Assembly (NCBI RefSeq): GCF_003129565.1
Contig: NZ_QETF01000013.1
Location: 21,105-85,104 of the forward strand
Length of the DNA stretch: 64,000 nucleotides
Direction of reading: 5' to 3'
Origin: Salibaculum griseiflavum
GTDB taxonomy: Bacteria > Pseudomonadota > Alphaproteobacteria > Rhodobacterales > Rhodobacteraceae
How positions within the stretch are numbered: position 1 is the stretch's first letter; the number at the start of each line of letters is the position of its first letter. Position numbers and translations under genes: made by a program. The notes beneath the pieces were generated by a model. The model was not told where the DNA came from. It did not search any database and saw nothing but the letters and a program-made list of their open reading frames with translations. Below are positions 18,226 to 26,975 of this stretch, piece after piece.

Positions 18226-18656
18226 GCCTCGTAGTAGATATCCTGCAAGTCCGCGCAGAAGGCCCGCGCGCCACTCAGCGCCAGTTTGTCACCGAAGGGC
18301 AGGAAGGCCGACACACGGTTGTAGTCTCGTCCTGGTTGCAGAACCGACTGACCACAGCGAGTTTCCAGTCCCGGCTGAAGCACCCGGACGTCCAGCTGGC
18401 CGGACGCAGCAGCGACACTCTCAACGACCGGCACAGTTGCTGCATTTGGCAAGGCATCCAGCTGATCGACCCGAGAGAAGAATTCGACAAACCAAAAAAC
18501 GGAAAAGACGATCAGGAATAGCACAAGCCCCAAGACGATCTTCGCCCGCCGTCCGAATCGGTCAAAGAACACCGGCTGCGGCACGGGCTTGGGAAACCAG
18601 CCGACAATGAGAGTTTGTCCCTCTTTTTCCAGTTCAATCTTGGGCCGTTCGCGCAA
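18129..18656 (-). CDS. N-terminal anchor fragment of the frameshifted polysaccharide synthase
   Basis: 175 residues from a TTG start (AGGG eight bases upstream; an in-frame stop lies four codons before). A basic cytoplasmic stretch of about 35 residues precedes a membrane segment (VLGLVLFLIVFSVFWFV), then a periplasmic region up to YYEAWTITATGG. Past the 8-G tract the frame reads 20-odd unrelated residues and stops, while the other frame carries on the domain series. I take it as the 5' part of one gene split by a single-base change, not a separate gene. It is divergent from the DUF3131-type gene, which also uses TTG. Confidence 0.75.
   Translation of the reverse strand: MRERPKIELEKEGQTLIVGWFPKPVPQPVFFDRFGRRAKIVLGLVLFLIVFSVFWFVEFFSRVDQLDALPNAATVPVVESVAAASGQLDVRVLQPGLETRCGQSVLQPGRDYNRVSAFLPFGDKLALSGARAFCADLQDIYYEAWTITATGGEIQPLGPEARPIRSTTTVSAGTH
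18200..18207 (-). repeat. Homopolymeric G8 tract at the frameshift junction
   Basis: Eight consecutive G on the coding (minus) strand. Translations in both frames agree on eight. Gain of one G, or loss of two, would restore a continuous frame from 18656 to 15295. Tracts of this kind are hot spots for slippage in replication and for sequencing error. Confidence 0.9.
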
Positions 18657-18762
18657 ATGATCGCCCTATGCAAAAGTCAAAGGATGTGTATATTTAACAT
18701 CAACCAATATTAATATATCCTCTAAACACGTGAAAAGAATAGTTTTTTCGGAGGCATAGGTC
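18657..18762. promoter_or_regulatory. AT-rich divergent promoter region of the polysaccharide genes
   Basis: This 106-base gap is much richer in A+T than the rest of the window and contains the perfect palindrome ATATTAATAT at 18707-18716. It separates two divergent genes that both begin with TTG. It must hold both promoters; I cannot assign individual -35/-10 pairs with confidence. AT-rich promoter DNA of this type is often silenced by xenogeneic or nucleoid proteins. Confidence 0.5.
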
Positions 18763-21288
18763 TTGGAGGTCACACGGCGACAATACTTGGCCTCGGTCTC
18801 GGCACTGGCGTTGGCCCTTTCCGGACGGCGGGTCGCCGGCCAGTCCCTTGGAGCCGGAAGCCTTTTCCTGGTCATTCAAGGAGTCGAGAAAACACCCAAT
18901 TCTGATTTTCCCGCGCGAATACTTCGCTCTTTTTCAAATCGCTTAATTCCACTTACGGTTGTTTTTTCGGAATACCGAGGTGATGAGAATTCGTCCCGTC
19001 AGACCGACAGACTAAAGGCACTTCTGGTCACGCTCGGCGCGGACAAGGGGATTGTCGAACTTGCCGTCAACCATGTCCCGATCGACTCGGCGCATCGCTA
19101 CCTTCACCTGCGCGAGGCAACCCGGCTGCGCGATCGGATCGCCGACCTTCTGGGCGATACGGCCTTCGCGCTCGATGACGCCGTCTCGGTGTTTCTTCCT
19201 GATGGTGCGCCTGGGATCGAACCCTTCGCCTATCGTGCGGCCGGTTTCAGGATCCAGATTGATGCCGGTCAGACTGATAATGCGCCCGACCGGACCGAGG
19301 TTCAGCCCGTCGATTGGGGCATCCTGCGGCTCTCCGGTGGCATCCGACGGCGGCTGAATGACGACCCGGCCAAGACGATCCCCGACCTCGGTCTCACCGC
19401 GCAACCGCAAATGCTGGTTCTGGATATTTCGGATGTGGATCCGTCGCGCGCCATCGACTGGGCAGAAGCCTGGGCCAAATCGCTGGATCTTGCCTTCGGA
19501 AACGGTCGGATCGTGCCGACCCGACCCAAGGATCACCTGTTGCAGGGTAATCCGGGCGCGTCGAAGAACATGGCTCTCGCCTTCGAAACCGACAGGGGCA
19601 GCGAAGTGCAGGCGGACTTTGCCATGATGCTGGACGAAATCGAAGTGCCCTATTCCCTGATCGGTGCGGATCCAGACACGCCGCCGTCGTCATCAACCGG
19701 AACCTGCCTGACAACGGCCACGCGACTGGCCCGTTTTTCGGAGCCCGGCAGCGCCTGTTTTCGGTCAGATGATCCAATCGACCAATTGTCGGAAGACAAC
19801 ATCGCCGAGATCGTCCTCTCCCCGCGTCAGGCTGGATATGCAGAGATCGGACCGCGCGCCGATGGTCGCTTTCACATCGGCCATGATAGCCCGAGCCTTA
19901 TCCCTGTAGGGGACCGGATCAGGGAAAACCCGATGACGGATGCGCTGGCGATAATTTCACCGGATGAAATAGCAACCCGGTTCCAGCGGATACAGTTGCA
20001 GCGGACGATTCAAACCGCAAAGCGCGAGGGATTGGTCACATTCACCACGATCGAGGGGCTGCGTGATGCACTGGCGGCACCAGACCAGGTCCTGCGCCGG
20101 TTCTGGTCAGCCCGCCGACGCGAGGCGCGGGGGGCAGATGAACCATCGCCACCCAATGCCGCGGCCCGCACGGCTTTTCTGGAGGATGCCCGACAGGCAT
20201 ATTCGTTCATCGATCGCTTCACGCGCGCGGATACCGGACTTTGTGCCGGGACCGCGCAATCAGGTGCCGCGACGCTCGTCATCAATGCCGAAATCACGCT
20301 CTGGGACGTCGCCAGCCAGGTTCAGGGTCTCATGGCGGCGGCGCATCTGTCGCTTATCCCTCATGAAGAGGCCCGGGTCCGCATCGAAAAGATCCTGCGC
20401 GCCATCCCGACCATCGAGCTCGATGGCCACCGCCTTCCACCAGCCCTGTTCGATGCCGGAACGCTCGAGCCGACCCGAATGGCCTTCGACGCCTGCGATA
20501 CAGGGCGTTTTCTGATCGCACTGCAACGGGCTGAAAAGGATGGTTTCGCAACACCCGAACAGGCTCGAAAACTGATCGATGGCTGGGATCTCGCAAGAGC
20601 GATCAGGGGAGGGCACCCCTTTAATGGGACATCCACCGGCTGGGTAGACACCCAACAATCCCACTGCACGCACTATATTCGCAGAGGGTTCGCCTTTGCG
20701 GGTCTCTCGGTCCATACGCCCTATCCGACGCTCTCGGACCGGCCCAGTGGTGATGACCGGATACGGTTGCTGTATGCGGCTGCTGATCTTGGCCATTTCG
20801 GACCTGAACCGGCACTCCTGGAGGCGATAGAGTTCGGTCAGAGCCCGGAGGCTCGCTACCTCGCGGATGTCCTGTTCGATGCACAACTTCGCCTGTTCGA
20901 GGAAACAGGGCGCTACAGATGTGTTTCCGAGGTGCCGCTGAACAGGCCGCCCTGGTTCGCCTACCAGGGCCTTCGCGTCGACTTGCCGGGAGACACAGCG
21001 TGGATAATAGCCGCAACCGGCCCGGGCCAAGAGGCCGGAAGCGACCCCGCACTGGAAGACCGTCGCATGATCAGCACCAAGGCAATCTACCTTTGGGCGG
21101 CCACCCGCTCCCATGACTTCATAGACGATCTCCTCGCCCTGGCACGGTCCCGCGCGCGCCTCGACAGCTGGGGCTTTGCATCCGGCTTGCAGGAGGACGA
21201 CCTGACGCCGATGGAGGGCTACAGCGACCTGAACACCAACGGCATCATCCTGACCGCAATTCAACACATCCTGTCGCGGCGCGCCTGA
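18763..21288 (+). CDS. Exported DUF3131-type (glucoamylase-like) protein
   Basis: 841 residues from a TTG with GGAGG eight bases upstream. The N-terminus VTRRQYLASVSALALALSG looks like a Tat-type signal. A middle section (KNMALAFETDRG, then EIEVPYSLIG) has the strand pattern of NodB deacetylases without the catalytic Asp pair. Residues about 470-841 match the DUF3131/glucoamylase-like fold: FIDRFTRADTGLC, ITLWDVASQVQG, FDAGTLEP, GWVDTQQSHC, STKAIYLWAA and PMEGYSDLNTN. Probably periplasmic and acting on the polymer made by the divergent GT2 synthase. The first 80 codons are richer in A/T than the rest. Function not proven. Confidence 0.72.
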   Translation: MEVTRRQYLASVSALALALSGRRVAGQSLGAGSLFLVIQGVEKTPNSDFPARILRSFSNRLIPLTVVFSEYRGDENSSRQTDRLKALLVTLGADKGIVELAVNHVPIDSAHRYLHLREATRLRDRIADLLGDTAFALDDAVSVFLPDGAPGIEPFAYRAAGFRIQIDAGQTDNAPDRTEVQPVDWGILRLSGGIRRRLNDDPAKTIPDLGLTAQPQMLVLDISDVDPSRAIDWAEAWAKSLDLAFGNGRIVPTRPKDHLLQGNPGASKNMALAFETDRGSEVQADFAMMLDEIEVPYSLIGADPDTPPSSSTGTCLTTATRLARFSEPGSACFRSDDPIDQLSEDNIAEIVLSPRQAGYAEIGPRADGRFHIGHDSPSLIPVGDRIRENPMTDALAIISPDEIATRFQRIQLQRTIQTAKREGLVTFTTIEGLRDALAAPDQVLRRFWSARRREARGADEPSPPNAAARTAFLEDARQAYSFIDRFTRADTGLCAGTAQSGAATLVINAEITLWDVASQVQGLMAAAHLSLIPHEEARVRIEKILRAIPTIELDGHRLPPALFDAGTLEPTRMAFDACDTGRFLIALQRAEKDGFATPEQARKLIDGWDLARAIRGGHPFNGTSTGWVDTQQSHCTHYIRRGFAFAGLSVHTPYPTLSDRPSGDDRIRLLYAAADLGHFGPEPALLEAIEFGQSPEARYLADVLFDAQLRLFEETGRYRCVSEVPLNRPPWFAYQGLRVDLPGDTAWIIAATGPGQEAGSDPALEDRRMISTKAIYLWAATRSHDFIDDLLALARSRARLDSWGFASGLQEDDLTPMEGYSDLNTNGIILTAIQHILSRRA

Positions 21289-21317
21289 TCAGGCGTTCAT
21301 GGATATCGAGGAAACAG

Positions 21318-21393
21318 TGGTGAGCCGTGCAGGATTCGAACCTGCGACCCACTGATTAAAAGTCAGTTGCTCTACCAACTGAGCTAACGGCCC
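21318..21393 (-). tRNA. tRNA-Lys (anticodon TTT)
   Basis: 76 bases with encoded CCA. Acceptor GGGCCGT pairs with ACGGCTC (one wobble). D arm GCTCAGTTGGTAGAGC, anticodon arm ACTGA-CTTTTAA-TCAGT, and T arm GCAGG-TTCGAAT-CCTGC are all canonical. No integrase lies next to it. Confidence 0.98.
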
Positions 21394-21490
21394 ACTAGGC
21401 GGCGTCTTTAGAAAGAGTGTGAGCGGGGGTCAACCCCGGAATCGTTTCAATCTCTGGATTCGTCCGGGTGCCTCCTCTATACGCCCGCGT

Positions 21491-22306
21491 ATGGGCGCGA
21501 CCGATCAGAAATCATTGGCCTTCATGAAGATGCACGGGCTTGGAAACGACTTCGTCGTGATCGATGGGCGTGCGGGTCGCGCATGGCCGTCAGATGCGAC
21601 CGTGATCGCGATGGCGGATCGGCATCGCGGCATCGGGTTCGACCAGTTGGCCGTGATCACGACCTCGGACGAGGCGGACGCACACCTGACATTCTACAAC
21701 GCCGATGGCTCGCGTTCGGCGGCCTGTGGCAATGCGACCCGCTGCATCGCCCGGCACATCATGGACCAGACCGGCAAGACCGAACTGGCACTGGCGACGG
21801 ACCGGGGGCACCTGATCGCCCGCGATGCAGGAAAGGGGCTGACCTCGGTCAATATGGGGCCGGCCCTGACCCGCTGGGACGAGGTGCCTTTGGCGCGGGA
21901 AATGGATACCCTGGAGTTGCCCATAGACGGCACCCCGACTGCAACCGGCATGGGCAACCCGCATTGCACCTTTTTCGTTGCCGATGCCGAAGCGATCGAC
22001 CTTGCCACGCGCGGCCCCGGAATCGAGCATCACCCGCTGTTCCCCGAACGCACCAATGTGCAATTCGCCCATGTCATCGGGCCGGACCACCTTCGGATGC
22101 GGGTCTGGGAACGGGGAACGGGGATCACCTTGGCCTCCGGCTCGTCATCTTGCGCCACCGCCGTGGCCGCGCACCGGCGCGGGCTGGTCGGACCAGAGGT
22201 GACGATCGAATTGGATGGCGGTCCGATCCATATCCAGATCACCGAAGACGGGGTCTGGATGACAGGCCCGACGGCACATGTCTTTGACGGGGTCTGGCAT
22301 GGCTGA
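21491..22306 (+). CDS. dapF: Diaminopimelate epimerase with Ser in place of one catalytic Cys
   Basis: 271 residues; interconverts LL- and meso-diaminopimelate for lysine and peptidoglycan. MKMHGLGNDFVVID near the start, NADGSRSAACGNATRC with the first catalytic Cys, GMGNPHC and ERGTGITLASGSSSCATA follow. In E. coli the last motif is ACGSGAC, whose first Cys is the second catalytic base; here it reads ASGSSSC, so that Cys is Ser. The start at 21491 gives MGATDQK; the ATG at 21524 (MKMHGLG) is an alternative. The last 8 bases overlap mtaB. Confidence 0.88.
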   Translation: MGATDQKSLAFMKMHGLGNDFVVIDGRAGRAWPSDATVIAMADRHRGIGFDQLAVITTSDEADAHLTFYNADGSRSAACGNATRCIARHIMDQTGKTELALATDRGHLIARDAGKGLTSVNMGPALTRWDEVPLAREMDTLELPIDGTPTATGMGNPHCTFFVADAEAIDLATRGPGIEHHPLFPERTNVQFAHVIGPDHLRMRVWERGTGITLASGSSSCATAVAAHRRGLVGPEVTIELDGGPIHIQITEDGVWMTGPTAHVFDGVWHG

Positions 22307-23558
22307 GGCACCGCACTTCACCACTTTGGGCTGTCGCCTCAATTCCTACGAAACCGAGGCAATGAGAGACCTGGCCCAGGCCGCCGGCCTTGGCGACGCG
22401 ATGGTCGTGAACACCTGCGCCGTCACGGCCGAGGCTGTGCGCAAGGCGAAAAAGGAAATCCGCAAGCTGCGCCGCGAGAACCCCGACGCGCCCCTGATCG
22501 TCACCGGCTGCGCCGCCCAGACCGAGCCCGAGACCTTTTCTGCCATGCCAGAGGTCACCCGGGTGATCGGCAACACCGAAAAGATGCAGCCCGAGACATG
22601 GGCGGCGCTGGCCCCCGACCTGATCGGGGAAACCGAAAAGGTGCAGGTCAACGACATCATGTCCGTGACAGAGACCGCCGGCCACCTGATCGACGGGTTC
22701 GGCACGCGGTCCCGCGCCTATGTGCAGGTGCAGAACGGCTGCGATCACCGCTGCACCTTTTGCATCATACCCTATGGCCGGGGCAATTCTCGGTCGGTGC
22801 CCGCGGGCGTGGTGGTGGAGCAGATCAAGCGGCTGGTCGGCAAGGGCTTCAACGAGGTTGTTCTGACCGGCGTGGACCTCACCAGCTGGGGCGCCGACCT
22901 GCCGGCCGGGCCGAAACTGGGCGATCTTGTCATGCGCATCCTGAAAATGGTGCCGGACCTGCCGCGCCTGCGGATCTCCTCCATAGATTCCATAGAAGTG
23001 GATCCGGCCCTGATGCAGGCGATTGCGACCGAACCGCGCCTGATGCCGCATTTGCATCTGTCGCTGCAACACGGTGACGACCTGATTCTGAAACGGATGA
23101 AGCGCCGCCACCTGCGCGATGACGCCATTCGCTTTGCCGAAGAGGCCCGCAAGCTGCGCCCCGACATGACATTCGGCGCGGACATCATCGCCGGCTTCCC
23201 AACCGAGACCGAGGCCCAGTTCGAAAACTCGCTGCGGCTGGTGGAGGACTGCGGCCTCACATGGCTGCATGTCTTTCCCTATTCCAAGCGCGACGGGACT
23301 CCGGCGGCGAAGATTCCGAACCAGGTTCCCGGCCCGGTCATTCGCGACCGCGCCGCCCGGCTGCGGGCGGCGGGCGACACGCGGGTTCAGGCGCATCTGG
23401 CCGACCAGGTCGGCCGGACCCACGCCGTTCTTCTGGAAAACCCGCGCATGGGTCGCACCCCCCAGTTCACCGAGGTCGCTTTTTCCGAGGACCAGCCCGA
23501 GGGTCGGATCGTCACCGCCCGCATCACCGGCACAGCCGGCAAACAGCTGGTGGCATGA
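22299..23558 (+). CDS. mtaB: tRNA t6A37 methylthiotransferase MtaB
   Basis: 419 residues, a radical-SAM enzyme that adds a methylthio group to t6A at position 37 of ANN-decoding tRNAs. The N-terminal UPF0004 domain carries TTGC-like LGCRLNSYE, NTCAVTAEA and TGCAAQ, which hold the auxiliary cluster cysteines. The radical-SAM cluster motif is GCDHRCTFCIIPYGRG near residue 150. A TRAM-like C-terminal region follows. The start ATG at 22299 lies inside the dapF end, and the stop overlaps the next gene by ATGA, so dapF-mtaB-GST are coupled. Confidence 0.95.
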   Translation: MAEAPHFTTLGCRLNSYETEAMRDLAQAAGLGDAMVVNTCAVTAEAVRKAKKEIRKLRRENPDAPLIVTGCAAQTEPETFSAMPEVTRVIGNTEKMQPETWAALAPDLIGETEKVQVNDIMSVTETAGHLIDGFGTRSRAYVQVQNGCDHRCTFCIIPYGRGNSRSVPAGVVVEQIKRLVGKGFNEVVLTGVDLTSWGADLPAGPKLGDLVMRILKMVPDLPRLRISSIDSIEVDPALMQAIATEPRLMPHLHLSLQHGDDLILKRMKRRHLRDDAIRFAEEARKLRPDMTFGADIIAGFPTETEAQFENSLRLVEDCGLTWLHVFPYSKRDGTPAAKIPNQVPGPVIRDRAARLRAAGDTRVQAHLADQVGRTHAVLLENPRMGRTPQFTEVAFSEDQPEGRIVTARITGTAGKQLVA

Positions 23559-24187
23559 CTCCGATCCTTTGGTCCTTCCGCCGCTGCCCCTATGCCATGC
23601 GGGCCAGGTTGGCACTTGCCAGCGCCGGACAGACTGTAGAGCTCCGCGAGGTGGTGCTGCGCGACAAGCCCCCGGCTTTCCTTGCCACCTCGCCCTCGGC
23701 CACGGTGCCCTGCCTCGATGGCCCGGACGGGGTCATCGATGAAAGCCTCGACATCATGCTTTGGGCCCTGCGCCGAAGAGACCCCGAGGCGCTGTTGGAC
23801 ATGCCGACGGAGGGCTTCGATCTGGTCGAGATTTGCGATGGCGCGTTCAAGTCGGCCCTTGATCGCTACAAGTACGCCAGTCGCTATGAAAACGCGGATC
23901 CCGAGACCGAGAGAGCGCGGGCCGGCGATTTCATCATCCGGCTGAATGACAGTCTGTCTGGACAAGCGTGGCTGTTCGGACCGGGACCGACGCTTGCCGA
24001 TCTGGCGATCCTGCCCTTCGTCCGGCAATTCGCTCATGTCGATCTGGATTGGTTCGCCGCACAGCCATGGGACGACGTCCAACGCTGGCTGGACGCGTTC
24101 AAGGCATCGGGCAGGTTCCGTTCTATCATGACCAAATATCCACCCTGGCCGCCGGGAACCGTTTTTCCTGAACCCGACCCGGGTTGA
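23555..24187 (+). CDS. Glutathione S-transferase family protein (thioredoxin-like N-domain)
   Basis: 210 residues from the ATG at 23555, overlapping the mtaB stop (ATGA). The N-terminal WSFRRCPYAMRARLALASAG keeps a CPYA motif like glutaredoxin or Omega-class GSTs. SATVPCLDG holds the cis-Pro of the thioredoxin fold and IDESLDIMLWAL follows. The C-terminal all-helical domain has PTLADLAILPFVRQFAHVD. Likely a cytoplasmic thiol-transferase; substrate unknown. Translationally coupled to mtaB but functionally perhaps unrelated. Confidence 0.88.
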   Translation: MTPILWSFRRCPYAMRARLALASAGQTVELREVVLRDKPPAFLATSPSATVPCLDGPDGVIDESLDIMLWALRRRDPEALLDMPTEGFDLVEICDGAFKSALDRYKYASRYENADPETERARAGDFIIRLNDSLSGQAWLFGPGPTLADLAILPFVRQFAHVDLDWFAAQPWDDVQRWLDAFKASGRFRSIMTKYPPWPPGTVFPEPDPG

Positions 24188-24241
24188 AGCCCTGATTGGA
24201 AACCGTCTAGCATCAGTCCGTCCCGGCCAGAGGTGTTGCCG

Positions 24242-24841
24242 ATGCAACTGATCATGTCCCCCGCCTCTCCTTACGTGCGCAAGGTAAGGGTCCTGATCCG
24301 CGAGGCAGGATTCGAGGATCGAATCTCGGAAGTGCCCGTGACCACGACCCCGTTCGACAGCGCAGAAACAGCCTTGGCTGCAAACCCGTTGGGACGTATT
24401 CCCGCTTTGGTCAGGCCTGATGGCCCGGCGCTTTATGACAGCCGGGTGATATGCCGCTACCTCGACAGCCTCTCGGACATGAATTTCTACCCCAAGGCCC
24501 GTCTGTGGGAAGTGCTGACCCTGGAGGCAACGGCCGAAGGGATTATCGACAGCGCCGTGTCCATGACCTACGAATCCCGGTTTCGCGGCGACGCGGCATG
24601 GCCCGACTGGCTGGACGCGCAGTGGGCCAAGATCGACCGCGCCTTGACCGCACTGGAAGACCGATGGACCAGCCACCTGTCCGGGCCGGTCACGATGGGC
24701 CAGATCGCCACCGCTTGTGCGCTGGGCTATCTTGATCTGCGCCATGCTGGGCGGGGCTGGCGCGCGGGGCGGCCGACCCTGGCGGAATGGGCCGAGCGAT
24801 TCTCGGCTCGGCCATCCATGCAGGCCACCGCCGCTGAATGA
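24242..24841 (+). CDS. Glutathione S-transferase family protein
   Basis: 199 residues. The N-terminal MQLIMSPASPYVRKVRVLI with a Ser-Pro pair in place of a CxxC, NPLGRIPALVRPDG with cis-Pro, and DSRVICRYLDSL that binds the glutathione gamma-glutamyl group, fit the GST fold. The helical C-terminal domain ends ARPSMQATAAE. The ATG at 24242 fits the family better than the TTG at 24233. Same strand, 54 bases after another GST-type gene; the two share only the fold. Confidence 0.9.
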   Translation: MQLIMSPASPYVRKVRVLIREAGFEDRISEVPVTTTPFDSAETALAANPLGRIPALVRPDGPALYDSRVICRYLDSLSDMNFYPKARLWEVLTLEATAEGIIDSAVSMTYESRFRGDAAWPDWLDAQWAKIDRALTALEDRWTSHLSGPVTMGQIATACALGYLDLRHAGRGWRAGRPTLAEWAERFSARPSMQATAAE

Positions 24842-24935
24842 ACCGTCACCGCGACGATTTGGCCCTCTGGACCACCGGGCCAATCGCCGCACCTCTGCCC
24901 TGAGACCGATTGGAAACTGGACGACACCGAAATGT

Positions 24936-25014
24936 GCCGCTAGAAGCGGCGCGAATGGCGTCTTTTTCGGGGCGCCGTATTCTATGCGAGCGACCCAGCC
25001 TTTTTGGCCGGGTC
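24936..25014 (+). promoter_or_regulatory. petABC leader with two hairpins
   Basis: GCCGC-TAGAA-GCGGC (24936-24950) and GACCCAGCC-TTTTT-GGCCGGGTC (24992-25014, one mismatch) lie in the 197-base gap before petA. The second ends 24 bases before the GTG start and could affect translation of the Rieske gene. I could not assign a convincing promoter pair here. Confidence 0.4.
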
Positions 25015-25038
25015 TGAAGAAAATCGGAGATGAACACC

Positions 25039-25608
25039 GTGTCAAACGCAGAAGACCATCAAGGAACTCGCCGCGACTTCATCTATTATGCGACTGCCGG
25101 TGCCGGCGCCGTCGCGACCGGCGCCGCTGTCTGGCCGCTGGTCAATCAGATGAACCCGTCGGCGGACGTGCTGGCCCTGGCCTCGATCCGTGTCGATGTC
25201 AGCACCCTCTCGGCCGGGACCCAGCTTACCGTGCTGTGGCAGGGCAAGCCGGTGTTCATCCGCCACCGCACCGAGGACGAGATCGCTCTGGCGCGCAGCC
25301 AGGATGCCGATCTGGACTCGATGCCGGACCAGATGGCCCGGAACGAGAACCTGGCCAATCCGGCCGATGCGTCAGACGCAAACCGCACCTTGGACGAAGA
25401 AGGCAAGTGGCTGGTCCAGATGGGTGTTTGCACCCACCTCGGCTGCGTGCCGCTGGGCGATGGCGCCGGCGACTTCGAAGGCTGGTTCTGCCCCTGCCAC
25501 GGTTCGCACTACGACGCGTCGGGTCGTATCCGCCGCGGCCCCGCCCCGGAAAACCTTCCGATTCCCGTCGCGTCCTTCGTGGACGAAACCACCATTCAGC
25601 TGGGTTAA
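25039..25608 (+). CDS. petA: Rieske iron-sulfur subunit of cytochrome bc1
   Basis: 189 residues from the GTG at 25039; GGAG nine bases upstream and the family N-terminus SNAEDHxGTRRDF support it over the ATG at 25030. A Tat-dependent membrane anchor ([18 protein letters not shown]) is followed by the periplasmic domain with the 2Fe-2S ligands in CTHLGC and CPCHGSHYD. It oxidises ubiquinol at the Qo site and passes the electron to cytochrome c1. First gene of petABC, with 12 bases to petB. Confidence 0.97.
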   Translation: MSNAEDHQGTRRDFIYYATAGAGAVATGAAVWPLVNQMNPSADVLALASIRVDVSTLSAGTQLTVLWQGKPVFIRHRTEDEIALARSQDADLDSMPDQMARNENLANPADASDANRTLDEEGKWLVQMGVCTHLGCVPLGDGAGDFEGWFCPCHGSHYDASGRIRRGPAPENLPIPVASFVDETTIQLG

Positions 25609-25620
25609 GGAGAGCCGAAG

Positions 25621-26958
25621 ATGTCCGGAATTCCCCACGACCATTACGAACCGAAGACGCGCGGCGAAAAGTGGCTGGAAAGCCGCCTGCCCGTCATCGG
25701 CCTGATCTATGACACCCTGATGATCCCCACCCCCAAGAACCTGAACTGGATGTGGATCTGGGGTATCGTCCTGGCCTTCTGCCTAGTGCTGCAAATCGCC
25801 ACCGGCGTCGTGCTGGTCATGCACTACACCCCGCATGTCGACCTGGCCTTCGCCAGCGTCGAACACATCATGCGCGACGTGAATGGCGGTCACATGATCC
25901 GCTACTTCCACATGAACGGCGCCTCGCTGTTCTTCGTGGCCGTCTATGCCCATATCTTCCGTGGTCTTTACTACGGGTCCTACAAGGCCCCGCGCGAGGT
26001 CACCTGGATCATCGGCATGCTGATCTACCTGATGATGATGGGCACCGCCTTCATGGGCTACGTTCTGCCCTGGGGTCAGATGTCGTTCCACGGCACCGCC
26101 GTTATCACCGGCCTGTTCGGCGCCATCCCCTTCATCGGCGACGAGATCCAGACCTGGCTGCTGGGCGCATCGTCCGTGGGTCAACCGGCCCTGAACCGCT
26201 TCTTCTCGCTGCACTATCTTCTGCCCTTCGTCATTGCCGGGCTGGTGATCGTGCACATCTGGGCCTTCCACTCGACCGGCAACAACAACCCCACAGGTGT
26301 TGAAGTGCGCCGCACCTCGAAGGCCGAAGCCGAGAAAGACACCCTGCCCTTCTGGCCCTACTTCGTGATCAAGGACCTGTTCGCGCTGGCCGTGATCCTG
26401 ACCGTCTTCGTCGCGATCGTGGGCTTCATGCCGAACTACCTGGGCCACCCGGACAACTACGTCGAGGCCAACCCGCTGGTAACCCCGTCGCACATCGTTC
26501 CGGAATGGTACTTCCTGCCCTTTTACGCGATCCTGCGGTCCTTCACCGCTGACGTCTGGGTCGTGATCCTGGCCAACTGGATCTCGTTCGGGATCATCGA
26601 CGCCAAGTTCTTCGGCGTGCTGGCCATGTTCGGTGCGATCATCGTCATGGCGCTGGCCCCGTGGCTGGACACCTCGTCGGTGCGCTCGGGTCGCTACCGC
26701 CCGATGTTCAAGTGGTGGTTCGCCCTGCTGGTCGTGGACTTCTTCGTGCTCATGTGGGCCGGGGCCATGCCCGCCGAAGGCATCTACCCGATCATCGCCC
26801 TTATCGGGTCGGCCTACTGGTTCGCCTACTTCCTGATCATCCTGCCCCTGCTGGGCGTGATCGAGAAGCCGGACACGCCGCCCGCCACGATCGAGGACGA
26901 TTTCAACGCGCACTATGGCAACAAGGCCGCCGATAGCTCGGCGACCCCGGCCGAGTGA
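25621..26958 (+). CDS. petB: Cytochrome b subunit of cytochrome bc1
   Basis: 445 residues with eight predicted membrane helices. Histidines for the two hemes lie in helices B and D ([12 protein letters not shown] region and [20 protein letters not shown]). The Qo-site PEWY is present in [15 protein letters not shown] and the cd1 region has [11 protein letters not shown]. It carries the quinone sites and both b hemes. The C-terminal extension after the last helix ([14 protein letters not shown]) is typical of Rhodobacterales. SD-like GGAG precedes the start. Confidence 0.97.
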   Translation: MSGIPHDHYEPKTRGEKWLESRLPVIGLIYDTLMIPTPKNLNWMWIWGIVLAFCLVLQIATGVVLVMHYTPHVDLAFASVEHIMRDVNGGHMIRYFHMNGASLFFVAVYAHIFRGLYYGSYKAPREVTWIIGMLIYLMMMGTAFMGYVLPWGQMSFHGTAVITGLFGAIPFIGDEIQTWLLGASSVGQPALNRFFSLHYLLPFVIAGLVIVHIWAFHSTGNNNPTGVEVRRTSKAEAEKDTLPFWPYFVIKDLFALAVILTVFVAIVGFMPNYLGHPDNYVEANPLVTPSHIVPEWYFLPFYAILRSFTADVWVVILANWISFGIIDAKFFGVLAMFGAIIVMALAPWLDTSSVRSGRYRPMFKWWFALLVVDFFVLMWAGAMPAEGIYPIIALIGSAYWFAYFLIILPLLGVIEKPDTPPATIEDDFNAHYGNKAADSSATPAE

Positions 26959-26975
26959 GAAAGGACCGTAAGACA

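Noticed and set aside
18129..18656. Separate small membrane protein gene upstream of the polysaccharide synthase
   Set aside because: Its sequence continues logically into the next frame at the G8 tract and ends in unrelated residues after it, so it is the 5' part of one gene.
21318..21393. tRNA-Lys as an integration site for the polysaccharide block
   Set aside because: No integrase, no repeat of the tRNA end and no clear G+C shift in the neighbouring coding DNA.
23387..25045. 552-codon minus-strand frame across mtaB, two GST genes and the petA leader
   Set aside because: Antisense to three recognisable genes, low-complexity composition rich in Arg and Gly, no family resemblance.
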